In this document: positions 17,180 through 24,937 of the stretch, piece by piece
Layout of the letters: the number at the start of each line of letters is the position of its first letter
Position numbering within the stretch: the stretch's first letter is position 1
Assembly: GCF_030325625.1 (NCBI RefSeq)
Contig: NZ_JACAIS010000011.1
Span: 62,001-126,000, forward strand
Direction of reading: 5' to 3'
Length of the DNA stretch: 64,000 bases
Origin: Sphingobacterium sp. N143
Lineage (GTDB): Bacteria > Bacteroidota > Bacteroidia > Sphingobacteriales > Sphingobacteriaceae
Program-made: the position numbers and the translations under genes
Notes under the pieces: model-generated
Seen by the model: only the letters and a program-made list of their open reading frames with translations
Databases searched by the model: none
Told to the model about the DNA's origin: nothing

Positions 17180-17479
17180 TTAATGTTCCCTTTCCTTGAG
17201 CTCAAGTTGTAATAATATATCCCGTTTCTTCCCCTCGATCAACGACAAATTTCCCGCGACAAACACCCCTTTTTCACCGGAGTTCTTACTGATTCCATAT
17301 ACCGTGGACTCATCATCTGGATCTGAAGCCCCTTCATACCGAAACAAATAATCAATTTTGAACTTGTCCGCATGATCCAGCAGATCATCAAACTCAATAT
17401 TGTAATCAATAGTATATCCCAAATCATTTAACTTCTCCAGTGCGACGCTAGCCGACGAGTATCCATGCATTCTTTCCAT
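17180..17479 (-). CDS. Small acidic protein, often labelled phosphoribosylpyrophosphate synthetase
   Basis: About 99 residues. The pattern LEKLNDLGYTIDYNIEF, then KIDYLFRYEGASDPDDESTVYGIS, then GVFVAGN matches a small Bacteroidota family that databases often mislabel as phosphoribosylpyrophosphate synthetase. It is far too short for that enzyme and lacks a PRPP loop. Start chosen at ATG 17479 because AGAGGAA lies just upstream; the frame also has an in-frame TTG at 17485. Divergent from mazG. Function unknown, probably cytoplasmic. Confidence 0.75.
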   Translation of the reverse strand: MERMHGYSSASVALEKLNDLGYTIDYNIEFDDLLDHADKFKIDYLFRYEGASDPDDESTVYGISKNSGEKGVFVAGNLSLIEGKKRDILLQLELKEREH

Positions 17480-17588
17480 AGCCAATTCCTCTATATTTGA
17501 TTAAATAATCTTATTTTTATTATAAAACGGTTAATCAGCTTCTTTTGTTTTCGTCAATTTCAAAATAGTTTATTCAAGATCATATTTC

Positions 17589-17596
17589 TATTTTTG
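17589..17596 (+). promoter_or_regulatory. -7 promoter element of mazG
   Basis: TATTTTTG is a perfect TAnnTTTG box 22 bp before the mazG start. No clear -33 TTTG at the right distance. Confidence 0.5.
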
Positions 17597-17618
17597 TAGA
17601 ACGAAAAATCAAAAGCAT

Positions 17619-18431
17619 ATGGCAAATCTAACTGCTCCAGCCTATCAGCATACACCTCAGCTCGCTTTCCAGCGTTTACTCGATGTATTATATACCTTGC
17701 GGGTTGAATGCCCATGGGATAAAAAACAAACGATGGAGTCTTTGCGCCACTTGACTATGGAGGAAATGTACGAATTGACCGATGCCATCTTGGAACAGGA
17801 TTATCCCGAAATAAAAAAAGAACTGGGTGATGTACTGATGCACCTCATTTTTTATGCCCGAATTGCAGAAGAAGAAAATCAGTTCACCATCGTGGATGTA
17901 CTGAATGCCATTTGTGATAAACTGATTACCCGCCATCCGCATATTTATGCAGATACGCATGCCAGTACCGAAGAGCAGGTCAAATCCAATTGGGAGACGA
18001 TCAAATTAAAGGAAGGTAACAAATCCGTACTTTCAGGTGTTCCTAAAGGCTTGCCAGCATTGGTCAAAGCCTACCGTATTCAGGACAAAGTCAGAGGAGT
18101 TGGTTTTGACTGGGAAGATAAAAGACAAGTCTGGGAAAAGGTGGAAGAAGAACTCGCCGAGTTTAAAAATGAATTCAACATCGAAACTACCCTACCCATC
18201 GATCAGGAAAAAGCCGAAGCCGAATTTGGTGATCTCTTATTCTCTCTCATCAATTACGCTAGACATATCGGCATCAACCCTGAAAATGCACTGGAACGCA
18301 CCAATAAAAAATTTATACAGCGTTTTACCTATTTAGAACAAAAAGCTGCAGAAAACCAACGACAATTGCAAGACATGACTTTGGAAGAGATGGATATATA
18401 TTGGAATGAAGCGAAAAAAATAAAAAAATAA
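17619..18431 (+). CDS. mazG: Nucleoside triphosphate pyrophosphohydrolase MazG
   Basis: Hydrolyses NTPs/dNTPs to monophosphate and pyrophosphate and cleans the nucleotide pool. 270 residues with two MazG domains. Domain 1: CPWDKKQTMESLRHLTMEEMYEL and KKELGDVLMHLIFYARI. Domain 2: KVEEELAEFKNEF and AEFGDLLFSLINYARHIG. The metal-binding EExxE and ExxD pattern is visible in both. Length and layout match the two-domain E. coli type. First gene of a rightward housekeeping run (mazG, trpS, deoxynucleoside kinase, kdsB). Confidence 0.95.
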   Translation: MANLTAPAYQHTPQLAFQRLLDVLYTLRVECPWDKKQTMESLRHLTMEEMYELTDAILEQDYPEIKKELGDVLMHLIFYARIAEEENQFTIVDVLNAICDKLITRHPHIYADTHASTEEQVKSNWETIKLKEGNKSVLSGVPKGLPALVKAYRIQDKVRGVGFDWEDKRQVWEKVEEELAEFKNEFNIETTLPIDQEKAEAEFGDLLFSLINYARHIGINPENALERTNKKFIQRFTYLEQKAAENQRQLQDMTLEEMDIYWNEAKKIKK

Positions 18432-18508
18432 ATCTACTTCATTAAAACACCGCTCACCACGTGAATTTAGTTCCACTTTGTCAAATTTATCCGTAAATTC
18501 GCAGAAAT

Positions 18509-19507
18509 ATGGAAACAGTTGTTAGCGGTATCAGAAGTACCGGAAAATTACATTTAGGAAATTACTATGGTGCATTGAGCAATTTTGTGAAAATGCAAAA
18601 CGAATATAATTGCTTTTTTTTCATTGCAGATTTACATTCATTAACCACACACCCAACACCCCATGGTCTTCAGGGCACAGTCCGTCAAGTGATCGTAGAA
18701 TATCTCGCAGCAGGTATTGATCCGGAAAAATCAACAATCTATGTACAGTCCGATGTTCCTGAAGTTGCCGAGCTTTATCTCTATATGAATATGAATGCTT
18801 ACCTTGGTGAGCTTGAACGTGCTACCGCATTTAAAGATAAGGTTCGCAGTAATCCAGACAATGTCAATGCTGGTCTATTGACCTACCCGGTCCTGATGGC
18901 CTGTGACATCTTGATTCACCATGGCACTAAAGTACCTGTAGGAAAAGATCAGGAACAACATCTGGAGATGACCCGTACTTTCGGCAATCGCTTTAATCGT
19001 TTATATAATGTAGACTATTTCAAAGAGGCTTTTGCTTTCTCTTATTCGGACAAACTTGTTAAAGTGCCCGGATTGGCTGGACAGGGAAAAATGGGTAAAT
19101 CCAATGGGGATGCGGACTGCATTTATCTTTCAGATAGTGAAGCTGTGATCCGCAAAAAAGTCATGCGTGCCGTATCTGATTCAGGGCCAACAGAAATGAA
19201 TCAGGCCAAACCTGAAGCCATCCAAAATCTGTTTGACCTAATGAAAGTTGTTTCCACAGCCGACACCTTACAACATTTTGATGAGCTTTATAATAAATGC
19301 GAAATCCGCTACGGTGACTTCAAGAAACAATTGGCAGAAGATATGGTATTGGCCACAAGTGATGTACGTGCGCGTATCGAAGAAATATCTGGTGACGATG
19401 CTTATATTGCCAAAGTCGCTAAATTAGGCGCTGAGAAAGCTGGCGAATCCGCACGTAAGACATTGAAAGAAGTTCGAGACATCATTGGTATTAAAAGGTT
19501 TTATTAA
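18509..19507 (+). CDS. trpS: Tryptophanyl-tRNA synthetase
   Basis: Class I aminoacyl-tRNA synthetase charging tRNA-Trp. 332 residues, normal for bacterial TrpS. HIGH-type motif TGKLHLGNYYG (11-21), the ATP site KMSKS in the form GKMGKS, and the Trp-binding region MACDILIHHGTKVPVGKDQEQH. 77 bp after mazG and 14 bp before the deoxynucleoside kinase gene. Confidence 0.97.
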   Translation: METVVSGIRSTGKLHLGNYYGALSNFVKMQNEYNCFFFIADLHSLTTHPTPHGLQGTVRQVIVEYLAAGIDPEKSTIYVQSDVPEVAELYLYMNMNAYLGELERATAFKDKVRSNPDNVNAGLLTYPVLMACDILIHHGTKVPVGKDQEQHLEMTRTFGNRFNRLYNVDYFKEAFAFSYSDKLVKVPGLAGQGKMGKSNGDADCIYLSDSEAVIRKKVMRAVSDSGPTEMNQAKPEAIQNLFDLMKVVSTADTLQHFDELYNKCEIRYGDFKKQLAEDMVLATSDVRARIEEISGDDAYIAKVAKLGAEKAGESARKTLKEVRDIIGIKRFY

Positions 19508-19521
19508 GCAAGGAAAATAAC

Positions 19522-20139
19522 ATGCATATAGCTATCGTAGGAAATATTGGTGCCGGAAAAACAACATTGACAGAACTCTTGGCAAGCCACTTCAAATTTG
19601 AACCTCAGTTTGAGGCTGTGGACAATAACCCTTATCTGGAAGACTTTTATTCCGATATGAAGCGTTGGGCGTTCAATCTGCAGATCTTCTTCTTGAACAG
19701 TCGTTTTAGACATATCGTCAAACTACAAGAAACAGGCATTGATATGATCCAGGATCGTACCATCTATGAAGATGCTTATATCTTTGCTGAAAACCTATAT
19801 GATATGGGTTTGATGAGTGCACGCGATTTTGAAAATTATAGCAATATTTTCCAGAGCATCATACACTATATCAAACCACCGGATCTATTGATCTATCTAA
19901 AAGCTTCCGTCCCCACCCTGGTCAACAATATTCAAAAAAGGGGACGCGACTATGAGTCCGCAATCCGATTGGATTATTTGTCTAAGTTGAATGATAAATA
20001 TGACAAATGGATCAATAACTACAAAGAAGGTAAAGTAATGATTCTGGACAAGGACAACCTTGACTTTACAACAAACCCTGAAGATCTTGGTGGAATTATT
20101 CAAAAAATAGAGGCCGAGTTATTCGGATTGTTCGAATAA
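19522..20139 (+). CDS. Deoxynucleoside kinase (dNK family)
   Basis: Phosphorylates deoxynucleosides for salvage. 205 residues. P-loop GNIGAGKTT (7-15), the DRTIYED motif (family DRS-E) and the LID segment KRGRDYE are visible. The family includes deoxyadenosine/deoxyguanosine kinases and thymidine kinase 2-like enzymes; base preference is not decidable here. Closely spaced after trpS (14 bp) and ended by a small hairpin that overlaps the promoter region of kdsB. Confidence 0.92.
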   Translation: MHIAIVGNIGAGKTTLTELLASHFKFEPQFEAVDNNPYLEDFYSDMKRWAFNLQIFFLNSRFRHIVKLQETGIDMIQDRTIYEDAYIFAENLYDMGLMSARDFENYSNIFQSIIHYIKPPDLLIYLKASVPTLVNNIQKRGRDYESAIRLDYLSKLNDKYDKWINNYKEGKVMILDKDNLDFTTNPEDLGGIIQKIEAELFGLFE

Positions 20140-20161
20140 TGACAGTGCATACCCCTAAAAG

Positions 20162-20190
20162 GCCTGTAAATATATGTTTTACAGGCTTTT
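20162..20190 (+). terminator. Terminator after deoxynucleoside kinase
   Basis: GCCTGTAAA (20162-20170) pairs with TTTACAGGC (20178-20186), followed by a T run. Confidence 0.75.
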
Positions 20191-20198
20191 TAATAAAG

Positions 20199-20206
20199 TA
20201 AATTTG
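20199..20206 (+). promoter_or_regulatory. -7 element of kdsB
   Basis: TAAATTTG is a perfect TAnnTTTG box ending 9 bp before the ATG at 20216. The message would be almost leaderless. This also argues against the longer frame that begins at 20174 inside the terminator. Confidence 0.5.
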
Positions 20207-20215
20207 CAAAATATC

Positions 20216-20962
20216 ATGAAGTTTTTAGGTATTATACCCGCACGATATGCTTCCAGCAGGTTTCCTGGCAAACCGCTCATTGTTATCGAAGGGAAGACAA
20301 TGATCCAACGTGTCTATGAGCAAGTGAGCAAGTCAAGCAGATTGGCCGCTGTGGTCGTTGCTACTGATGATCCCCGTATTGAACAGGAAGTCCTTTCCTT
20401 CGGCGGCAAGGTTGTTATGACCTCCGAACACCATCAATCAGGAACTGACCGTTGTGCCGAAGTGATAGCGCAGCTACCGGGGTATGACATCGCCATCAAT
20501 ATTCAGGGAGACGAACCTTTTATTGCCCCTGAACAGATTGACCTACTGGCAAGCTGCTTTGACAATCCTCAGACTACGATTGCGACCTTAGTAAAAGAAA
20601 TAAAAGAGAACGAAGAATTATTCAATACAAATATCCCTAAAGTTGTCAGAAATCATGCAGGTGAAGCTATTTATTTCAGCCGGCAGACGATTCCTTTTCT
20701 ACGGGGTATTCCTCAAGAGCAATGGCTTCAAAAGCACCAGTTCTATAAGCATATTGGCATCTATGCCTATCAAGTAGAGACGCTGAAAGCACTGACCCAG
20801 CTACCGGTGTCTACTCTCGAAGAGGCGGAAGCCCTTGAACAGTTACGTTGGGTTGAAAACGGTCATACCATCCAGACAGCTGTTACCGTCCATGAAACGG
20901 TGGCAGTAGATACACCGGCAGATCTCACAAAAATATTAGCATTGTTTTTTAACAAAAAATAA
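20216..20962 (+). CDS. kdsB: 3-deoxy-manno-octulosonate cytidylyltransferase
   Basis: Activates Kdo as CMP-Kdo for lipopolysaccharide core synthesis. 248 residues from ATG 20216. Signature IIPARYASSRFPGKPL at the N-terminus (nucleotide-binding loop), QSGTDRCAEV, and INIQGDEPFI (metal-binding Asp). Length matches the family. The frame can be extended to 20174, but that runs through the upstream terminator hairpin. Confidence 0.97.
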   Translation: MKFLGIIPARYASSRFPGKPLIVIEGKTMIQRVYEQVSKSSRLAAVVVATDDPRIEQEVLSFGGKVVMTSEHHQSGTDRCAEVIAQLPGYDIAINIQGDEPFIAPEQIDLLASCFDNPQTTIATLVKEIKENEELFNTNIPKVVRNHAGEAIYFSRQTIPFLRGIPQEQWLQKHQFYKHIGIYAYQVETLKALTQLPVSTLEEAEALEQLRWVENGHTIQTAVTVHETVAVDTPADLTKILALFFNKK

Positions 20963-20967
20963 ATGAA

Positions 20968-21879
20968 TTATCGGTGTTCGGTATAATAAAATGACCGGAC
21001 ACCATCCAATAATTCTTTCTTCGCCGTACTGTCCAGTTGTATAATCTGTTCTTTGGTCGCAATCAGTTCATCTAATTGCAATTTGGTACTAATACCTACT
21101 ACTGCGGTTGCTGTCGCAGGATTCGAAAGTACATAAGATAATGCTCCTTCAGCGCGGCTTTTCCCCATACGTTTCACAAAATTATCCAGATTACGCAGTA
21201 CATGCGCCACTTCCCCTGAACTATATTGTAGATACGGTTCTATAGGCTTATTCAATAAAACACCTTTGGCCAGTGCTCCCCGGATCAGGATGCTTACCTC
21301 ATGTTTCATTAATAAGGCATCTACGTCTTCCTCAAGTCTTCTATCCAAAAGGCTATACTGCATCATGACCGTTGAAATAGCTGCTTTCGACAGAAAGGTC
21401 TTAATGACATTTGGCCGGATGGAGGATAATCCGTATGCCCGAATTTTTCCTTGTTGCTTCAACAGCTCGAAGGCTTCAATAATTTCATCTATCGGATCAT
21501 CAATCGTACCACCATGGAGTTGATAAAGATCAATATAATCCGTTTTCAGACGCGACAATGATCCTTCAATAGCTTTCAGGATATACTCTTTGGAAGCTTT
21601 CCAGTCCCATCCAGAACCATCCGCACGCCAGAGGTTACCGACTTTGGTCGCCAGTACAATTTGTTTCCGAAAAGCTTGCAGGCTCTCTCCCACAACCATT
21701 TCATTCTGGCCTTTGTCATACAGGTCCGCAGTATCGAAAAAGGTAATCCCCTTGTCGAAAGCTTTCTGGATAATATCTTTTGCTTGCTTGGGCTGGTTGC
21801 TTTTCAAAGACATACAGCCCAAACCGATTTCCGAAACCATGATCCCGCTATGTCCCAGTCTACGTTGTTTCATTCGCAT
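20968..21879 (-). CDS. Aldo/keto reductase
   Basis: NADPH-dependent (beta/alpha)8 oxidoreductase of about 303 residues. Motifs: GLGCMSL, FFDTADLYDKGQNE (catalytic Asp and Tyr), ATKVG (Lys), DYIDLYQLHGG (His region) and a C-terminal cofactor segment ATAVVGISTKLQLDE. The start is ATG 21879 or 21873; the frame also has TTG 21888. It overlaps the end of the FKBP gene by about 20 bp, so it is the third gene of a leftward operon. Substrate unknown. Confidence 0.92.
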   Translation of the reverse strand: MRMKQRRLGHSGIMVSEIGLGCMSLKSNQPKQAKDIIQKAFDKGITFFDTADLYDKGQNEMVVGESLQAFRKQIVLATKVGNLWRADGSGWDWKASKEYILKAIEGSLSRLKTDYIDLYQLHGGTIDDPIDEIIEAFELLKQQGKIRAYGLSSIRPNVIKTFLSKAAISTVMMQYSLLDRRLEEDVDALLMKHEVSILIRGALAKGVLLNKPIEPYLQYSSGEVAHVLRNLDNFVKRMGKSRAEGALSYVLSNPATATAVVGISTKLQLDELIATKEQIIQLDSTAKKELLDGVRSFYYTEHR

Positions 21880-22594
21880 TGATATCAAGCAATTCTACTT
21901 CAAACACCAATGTACTATTGGCAGGGATTTCACCTGTATTGCGATCTCCATAAGCTAGATGGCTAGGTATGAAAAACTTGTATTTAGCGCCCTTTGACAT
22001 CAGGGGAATTCCAATTTGCCAGCCTTTGATCACGCCAGCCAATGACATTTTTAACGGTTCCTTACGGTCGTATGAGCTATCAAATTGTTTTCCATTTAAC
22101 AGTGCTCCCCGGTAATGTACGGTCACCTCATCGTTCACTGTGGGCTTGGCACCTTCAGCCGGGGTCAATATCAAATATTGGATCCCTTCCGGGGTCGTGT
22201 GCATCCCGGTTACTTTTGCATTTTCAGCAAAAAACTTGTCTTCCTCCGCGCGTCTTGCAGCAGCTTTTTCCGCACGCATATCCATGATTGCCTTTTGGAT
22301 AACCTCCCTGGTCTGATCCTCAGCCAGCAACGTTTTCTCTCCTTTCATGGCAGCAGCAATGGCCTTTGCGATTACGTCTGTTTTCAGATAATCGATTTCG
22401 GTTGATTTTAAAGAATTTCCGATATCCATACCAAAGGCATAGGACACCGAATCGGCCTTATTGATCAATAAATTAGTTGTATTGGACTTGCTGCCTGTTA
22501 TCGTTTTTTTCTTGACAGCGGTCGACTTTTTCTTTTGCTGGGCAATGCCAGATACGGTTGTTAATGTTAGTAGGGCTAATGCAATATACTTCAT
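21860..22594 (-). CDS. FKBP-type peptidyl-prolyl cis-trans isomerase, secreted
   Basis: Periplasmic proline isomerase/chaperone of the FkpA/Mip type, about 244 residues. Signal peptide MKYIALALLTLTTVSGIA from ATG 22594 (an upstream ATG at 22627 is less likely). Then a Lys/Thr-rich linker, a helical dimerisation region (DSVSYAFGMDIGNSLK to AAARRAEEDKFFAENAK), and the FKBP domain (VTVHYRGALLNGKQFDSSYDR, GWQIGIPLMSKGAKYKFFIP, NSTLVFEVELLDI). It is 7 bp from the glycosyltransferase gene upstream and overlaps the reductase gene downstream. Confidence 0.95.
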   Translation of the reverse strand: MKYIALALLTLTTVSGIAQQKKKSTAVKKKTITGSKSNTTNLLINKADSVSYAFGMDIGNSLKSTEIDYLKTDVIAKAIAAAMKGEKTLLAEDQTREVIQKAIMDMRAEKAAARRAEEDKFFAENAKVTGMHTTPEGIQYLILTPAEGAKPTVNDEVTVHYRGALLNGKQFDSSYDRKEPLKMSLAGVIKGWQIGIPLMSKGAKYKFFIPSHLAYGDRNTGEIPANSTLVFEVELLDINANETT

Positions 22595-22601
22595 TTTTTC
22601 T

Positions 22602-23588
22602 TTAACGGTGCTTTTGCACGATTTCATTTATAATTTCCTGCGTGATATTCGGGTAATCAACTTCAACCCTCGATTTACTGTTGAGCCAAGCCTCAATGGC
22701 CAACATGTTCTTTTGTTTCAGACTTGAAATGACAGGAACACCCATTTCCTCTAAAGAAGCCGCATTTAGATGCTGCTCGTATTGATTCTTCATCGGAATG
22801 ACCAACAGTTTCTTTTTCAAATATAACGCTTCTGCCGGGGTTTCAAAACCTGCACCGCACAAAACTCCAGATGAAGAAGCCATACTGTCGATAAAAGCCT
22901 GGTTGTTGATAGGCCGAATGGTCACATTCTTCATCTCAAAAGCCTTGGAATTATGCTTGCTGAAGACATCCCAACGGACATCAGGAAATTTCATCAGGTG
23001 CTTTAATAAATGTGCATCATCGTAAGCCGGAAGATACACCGTATAATGTCCTTGGTCCGTGACTGTCAACTCACGAACAGCATTCCGGATCACAGGAGGA
23101 AAAATATTTTTTGCATACCTTTTGAAATGAAAACCGTAGGAATGTGTTGAAGGAGCGTAATTTTTCATGATAAACTTACCCAACATATCACTTTCTTCGG
23201 GTTTTGGACTCGCAGGATCCAGAGCACCGATCTGATGGCTCAACCCAATACATTCCAAGTCCTTGGAATGACAGGCCCAGGCCGAGATAGGCTCAAAATC
23301 ATTGATAACCAGATCATATCCCTCAATAGGCAGGCTTTTTATCTCATTGGTAAATTTGCGGATCGTCGAACTCATAAACGTCTTCCATAGATCTACCCCA
23401 CCCGATTTACCGAAGATAAAACTTAAACCATGAAAACGATATTTTACTTCAAAGGGCAGAGAAAGATCTGCCTGAATCCCACTTACCAATACATCCACTT
23501 CTCCCAAAGCTTTCAGACAGGGCACAATGTCCATGGCACGACTAAGATGTCCATTACCTGTCCCTTGTACGGCATACAATATCTTCAT
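22602..23588 (-). CDS. Glycosyltransferase, MurG/UDP-glycosyltransferase-like (GT-B fold)
   Basis: About 328 residues from ATG 23588 (an upstream in-frame TTG at 23612 is unlikely). N-terminal nucleotide-sugar transferase loop GTGNGHLSRA, central YDLVINDFEP, and C-terminal donor-site segment GVLCGAGFETPAEALYLKKKLLVIP, followed by QYEQHLNA. This is the arrangement of the MJ1255/GT28-like group. Probably transfers a sugar to a lipid or cell-envelope acceptor; donor and acceptor are not predictable. First gene of the leftward operon with the FKBP and aldo/keto reductase genes. Confidence 0.85.
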   Translation of the reverse strand: MKILYAVQGTGNGHLSRAMDIVPCLKALGEVDVLVSGIQADLSLPFEVKYRFHGLSFIFGKSGGVDLWKTFMSSTIRKFTNEIKSLPIEGYDLVINDFEPISAWACHSKDLECIGLSHQIGALDPASPKPEESDMLGKFIMKNYAPSTHSYGFHFKRYAKNIFPPVIRNAVRELTVTDQGHYTVYLPAYDDAHLLKHLMKFPDVRWDVFSKHNSKAFEMKNVTIRPINNQAFIDSMASSSGVLCGAGFETPAEALYLKKKLLVIPMKNQYEQHLNAASLEEMGVPVISSLKQKNMLAIEAWLNSKSRVEVDYPNITQEIINEIVQKHR

Positions 23589-23766
23589 AATGATCGCATT
23601 TTGCGTTGGCAAATTAATGAATTTTAACGAATATCAATATTATTTTATTGTTTAGTTATGTTAACAGAATATAAATTAACACCCCGAAGATCGATGGTCT
23701 GCCCCTTTTTAATTTCCTTTTACGTATATTTATTATCAATAATTTATTAATAACCAATTTACTATC

Positions 23767-24717
23767 ATGAAGCGCCCGCTCCTTTTACCACTTATTGCCA
23801 TGACCGTATTCATCTGCTGCTCATGGGGATTTTTTGCGCACAAAAAGATCAATCATTATGCTGTTTTTGCGCTCCCATCTTCCTTAGCCAGGTTTTACAA
23901 ATCGAATATCGATCTGATTACAGAGAAAGCAGTCGATCCCGACAAGCGTTGTTTTATTGATAGTGCAGAGGGTCCCCGGCATTTTATTGACATCGAAGAC
24001 TACCGGCAAGACCGGCAGGTCGATTCTATCCCTGTACATTGGTCACAGGTCAAAGAAAAGTTTCGGGAACAGCAGCTGCTAAAAAATGGCATTATCCCAT
24101 GGCAGATCAACTTCACGTATTTAAAGCTTGTCAAAGCATTCCAATCTAAAGATTACAATCGTATTATTAGCTATTCTGCAGATCTGGGGCATTATATAGC
24201 CGATGCCCATGTACCTTTACACACAACAAAAAACTACAATGGACAATTGACGGGTCAGTTGGGCATACACGCTTTCTGGGAAAGCCGGCTCCCTGAGATG
24301 TTTGCCGACACATATAATCTCTATGTAGGCAAAGCCACCTATATTAAAGACCCCTTGCTGGAAGCATGGCATATTATCCGGGAAAGCAATTTTCTTGTCG
24401 ATTCAGTTTTAACCGTCGAGGCTGACCTCAATAAGCGGTTTAAAGCAACACAAAAAAATTCATTTATCGAACGGAACAATCAATTGATATGGACCTATTC
24501 TGATCGATACGCCCAGGCCTATCACGACGCCATGCAGGGCATGGTCGAAAGAAGGATGCGTAAAACGATCCTACGTGTAGCGTCCTATTGGTATTCCGCT
24601 TGGCTGGAGGCCGGCCAGCCTGACCTGACCCATAGCCCCAAAATCAAAAGCATATCCAAACAAGATAGTATTCAAATCCGGGACAAGAAACCCATTGGGC
24701 GGGAAGAATGGATGTAA
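23767..24717 (+). CDS. Zinc-dependent phospholipase C / S1-P1 nuclease-like protein
   Basis: Secreted, all-helical zinc hydrolase of 316 residues with signal peptide (MKRPLLLPLIAMTVFICCSWG). Likely zinc ligands: the N-terminal Trp and His of the WGFFAHKKINH segment, ADLGHYIADAHVPLH and HAFWESR. This spacing is that of the phospholipase C/P1-nuclease superfamily. Bacteroidota carry many uncharacterised members, so whether it cleaves phospholipid or nucleic acid is open. Transcribed alone and divergent from the glycosyltransferase operon. Confidence 0.85.
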   Translation: MKRPLLLPLIAMTVFICCSWGFFAHKKINHYAVFALPSSLARFYKSNIDLITEKAVDPDKRCFIDSAEGPRHFIDIEDYRQDRQVDSIPVHWSQVKEKFREQQLLKNGIIPWQINFTYLKLVKAFQSKDYNRIISYSADLGHYIADAHVPLHTTKNYNGQLTGQLGIHAFWESRLPEMFADTYNLYVGKATYIKDPLLEAWHIIRESNFLVDSVLTVEADLNKRFKATQKNSFIERNNQLIWTYSDRYAQAYHDAMQGMVERRMRKTILRVASYWYSAWLEAGQPDLTHSPKIKSISKQDSIQIRDKKPIGREEWM

Positions 24718-24722
24718 TCAAA

Positions 24723-24757
24723 CCGGACCATATATATTATTATGACCGGACTATTTT
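24723..24757 (+). terminator. Weak hairpin after phospholipase-like gene
   Basis: CCGG plus CATA pair with TATG plus CCGG (24723-24732 with 24741-24749, one bulge), followed by a partly T-rich tail CTATTTTC. Confidence 0.4.
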
Positions 24758-24776
24758 CATTTCTAGTCAACTCCAT

Positions 24777-24784
24777 TAGTTTTG
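24777..24784 (+). promoter_or_regulatory. -7 element of the cobalamin-controlled transcript
   Basis: TAGTTTTG fits TAnnTTTG perfectly. At the standard 19-bp distance lies TTTT (24754-24757), one change from TTTG. Predicted start about 24790, just before the riboswitch. Confidence 0.5.
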
Positions 24785-24794
24785 CGACACAAAA

Positions 24795-24905
24795 TCTATG
24801 AAACTGCAGCATTGTATAATCCTGGCATACGAATCATTGCCAGTTGCTACTGTCTCATCGACTATGGATAGCCAAAGGTCTATGGATACCCCAGGCAAAA
24901 GACAT
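24795..24905 (+). promoter_or_regulatory. Cobalamin riboswitch
   Basis: The leader of the BtuB-like gene carries the core of a cobalamin riboswitch. A stem CTGGCA/TGCCAG encloses the conserved loop ACGAATC (about 24831-24855), directly followed by GCTACTGTC, the conserved J6/3 segment. A B12-box-like GGATACC and CCAGGC follow at about 24884-24895. In known cases B12 binding shuts off translation or transcription of uptake genes. Boundaries are approximate and a covariance-model search was not run. Confidence 0.8.
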
Positions 24906-24937
24906 GCAATGAATAAACAAACGAATTGAATACAATC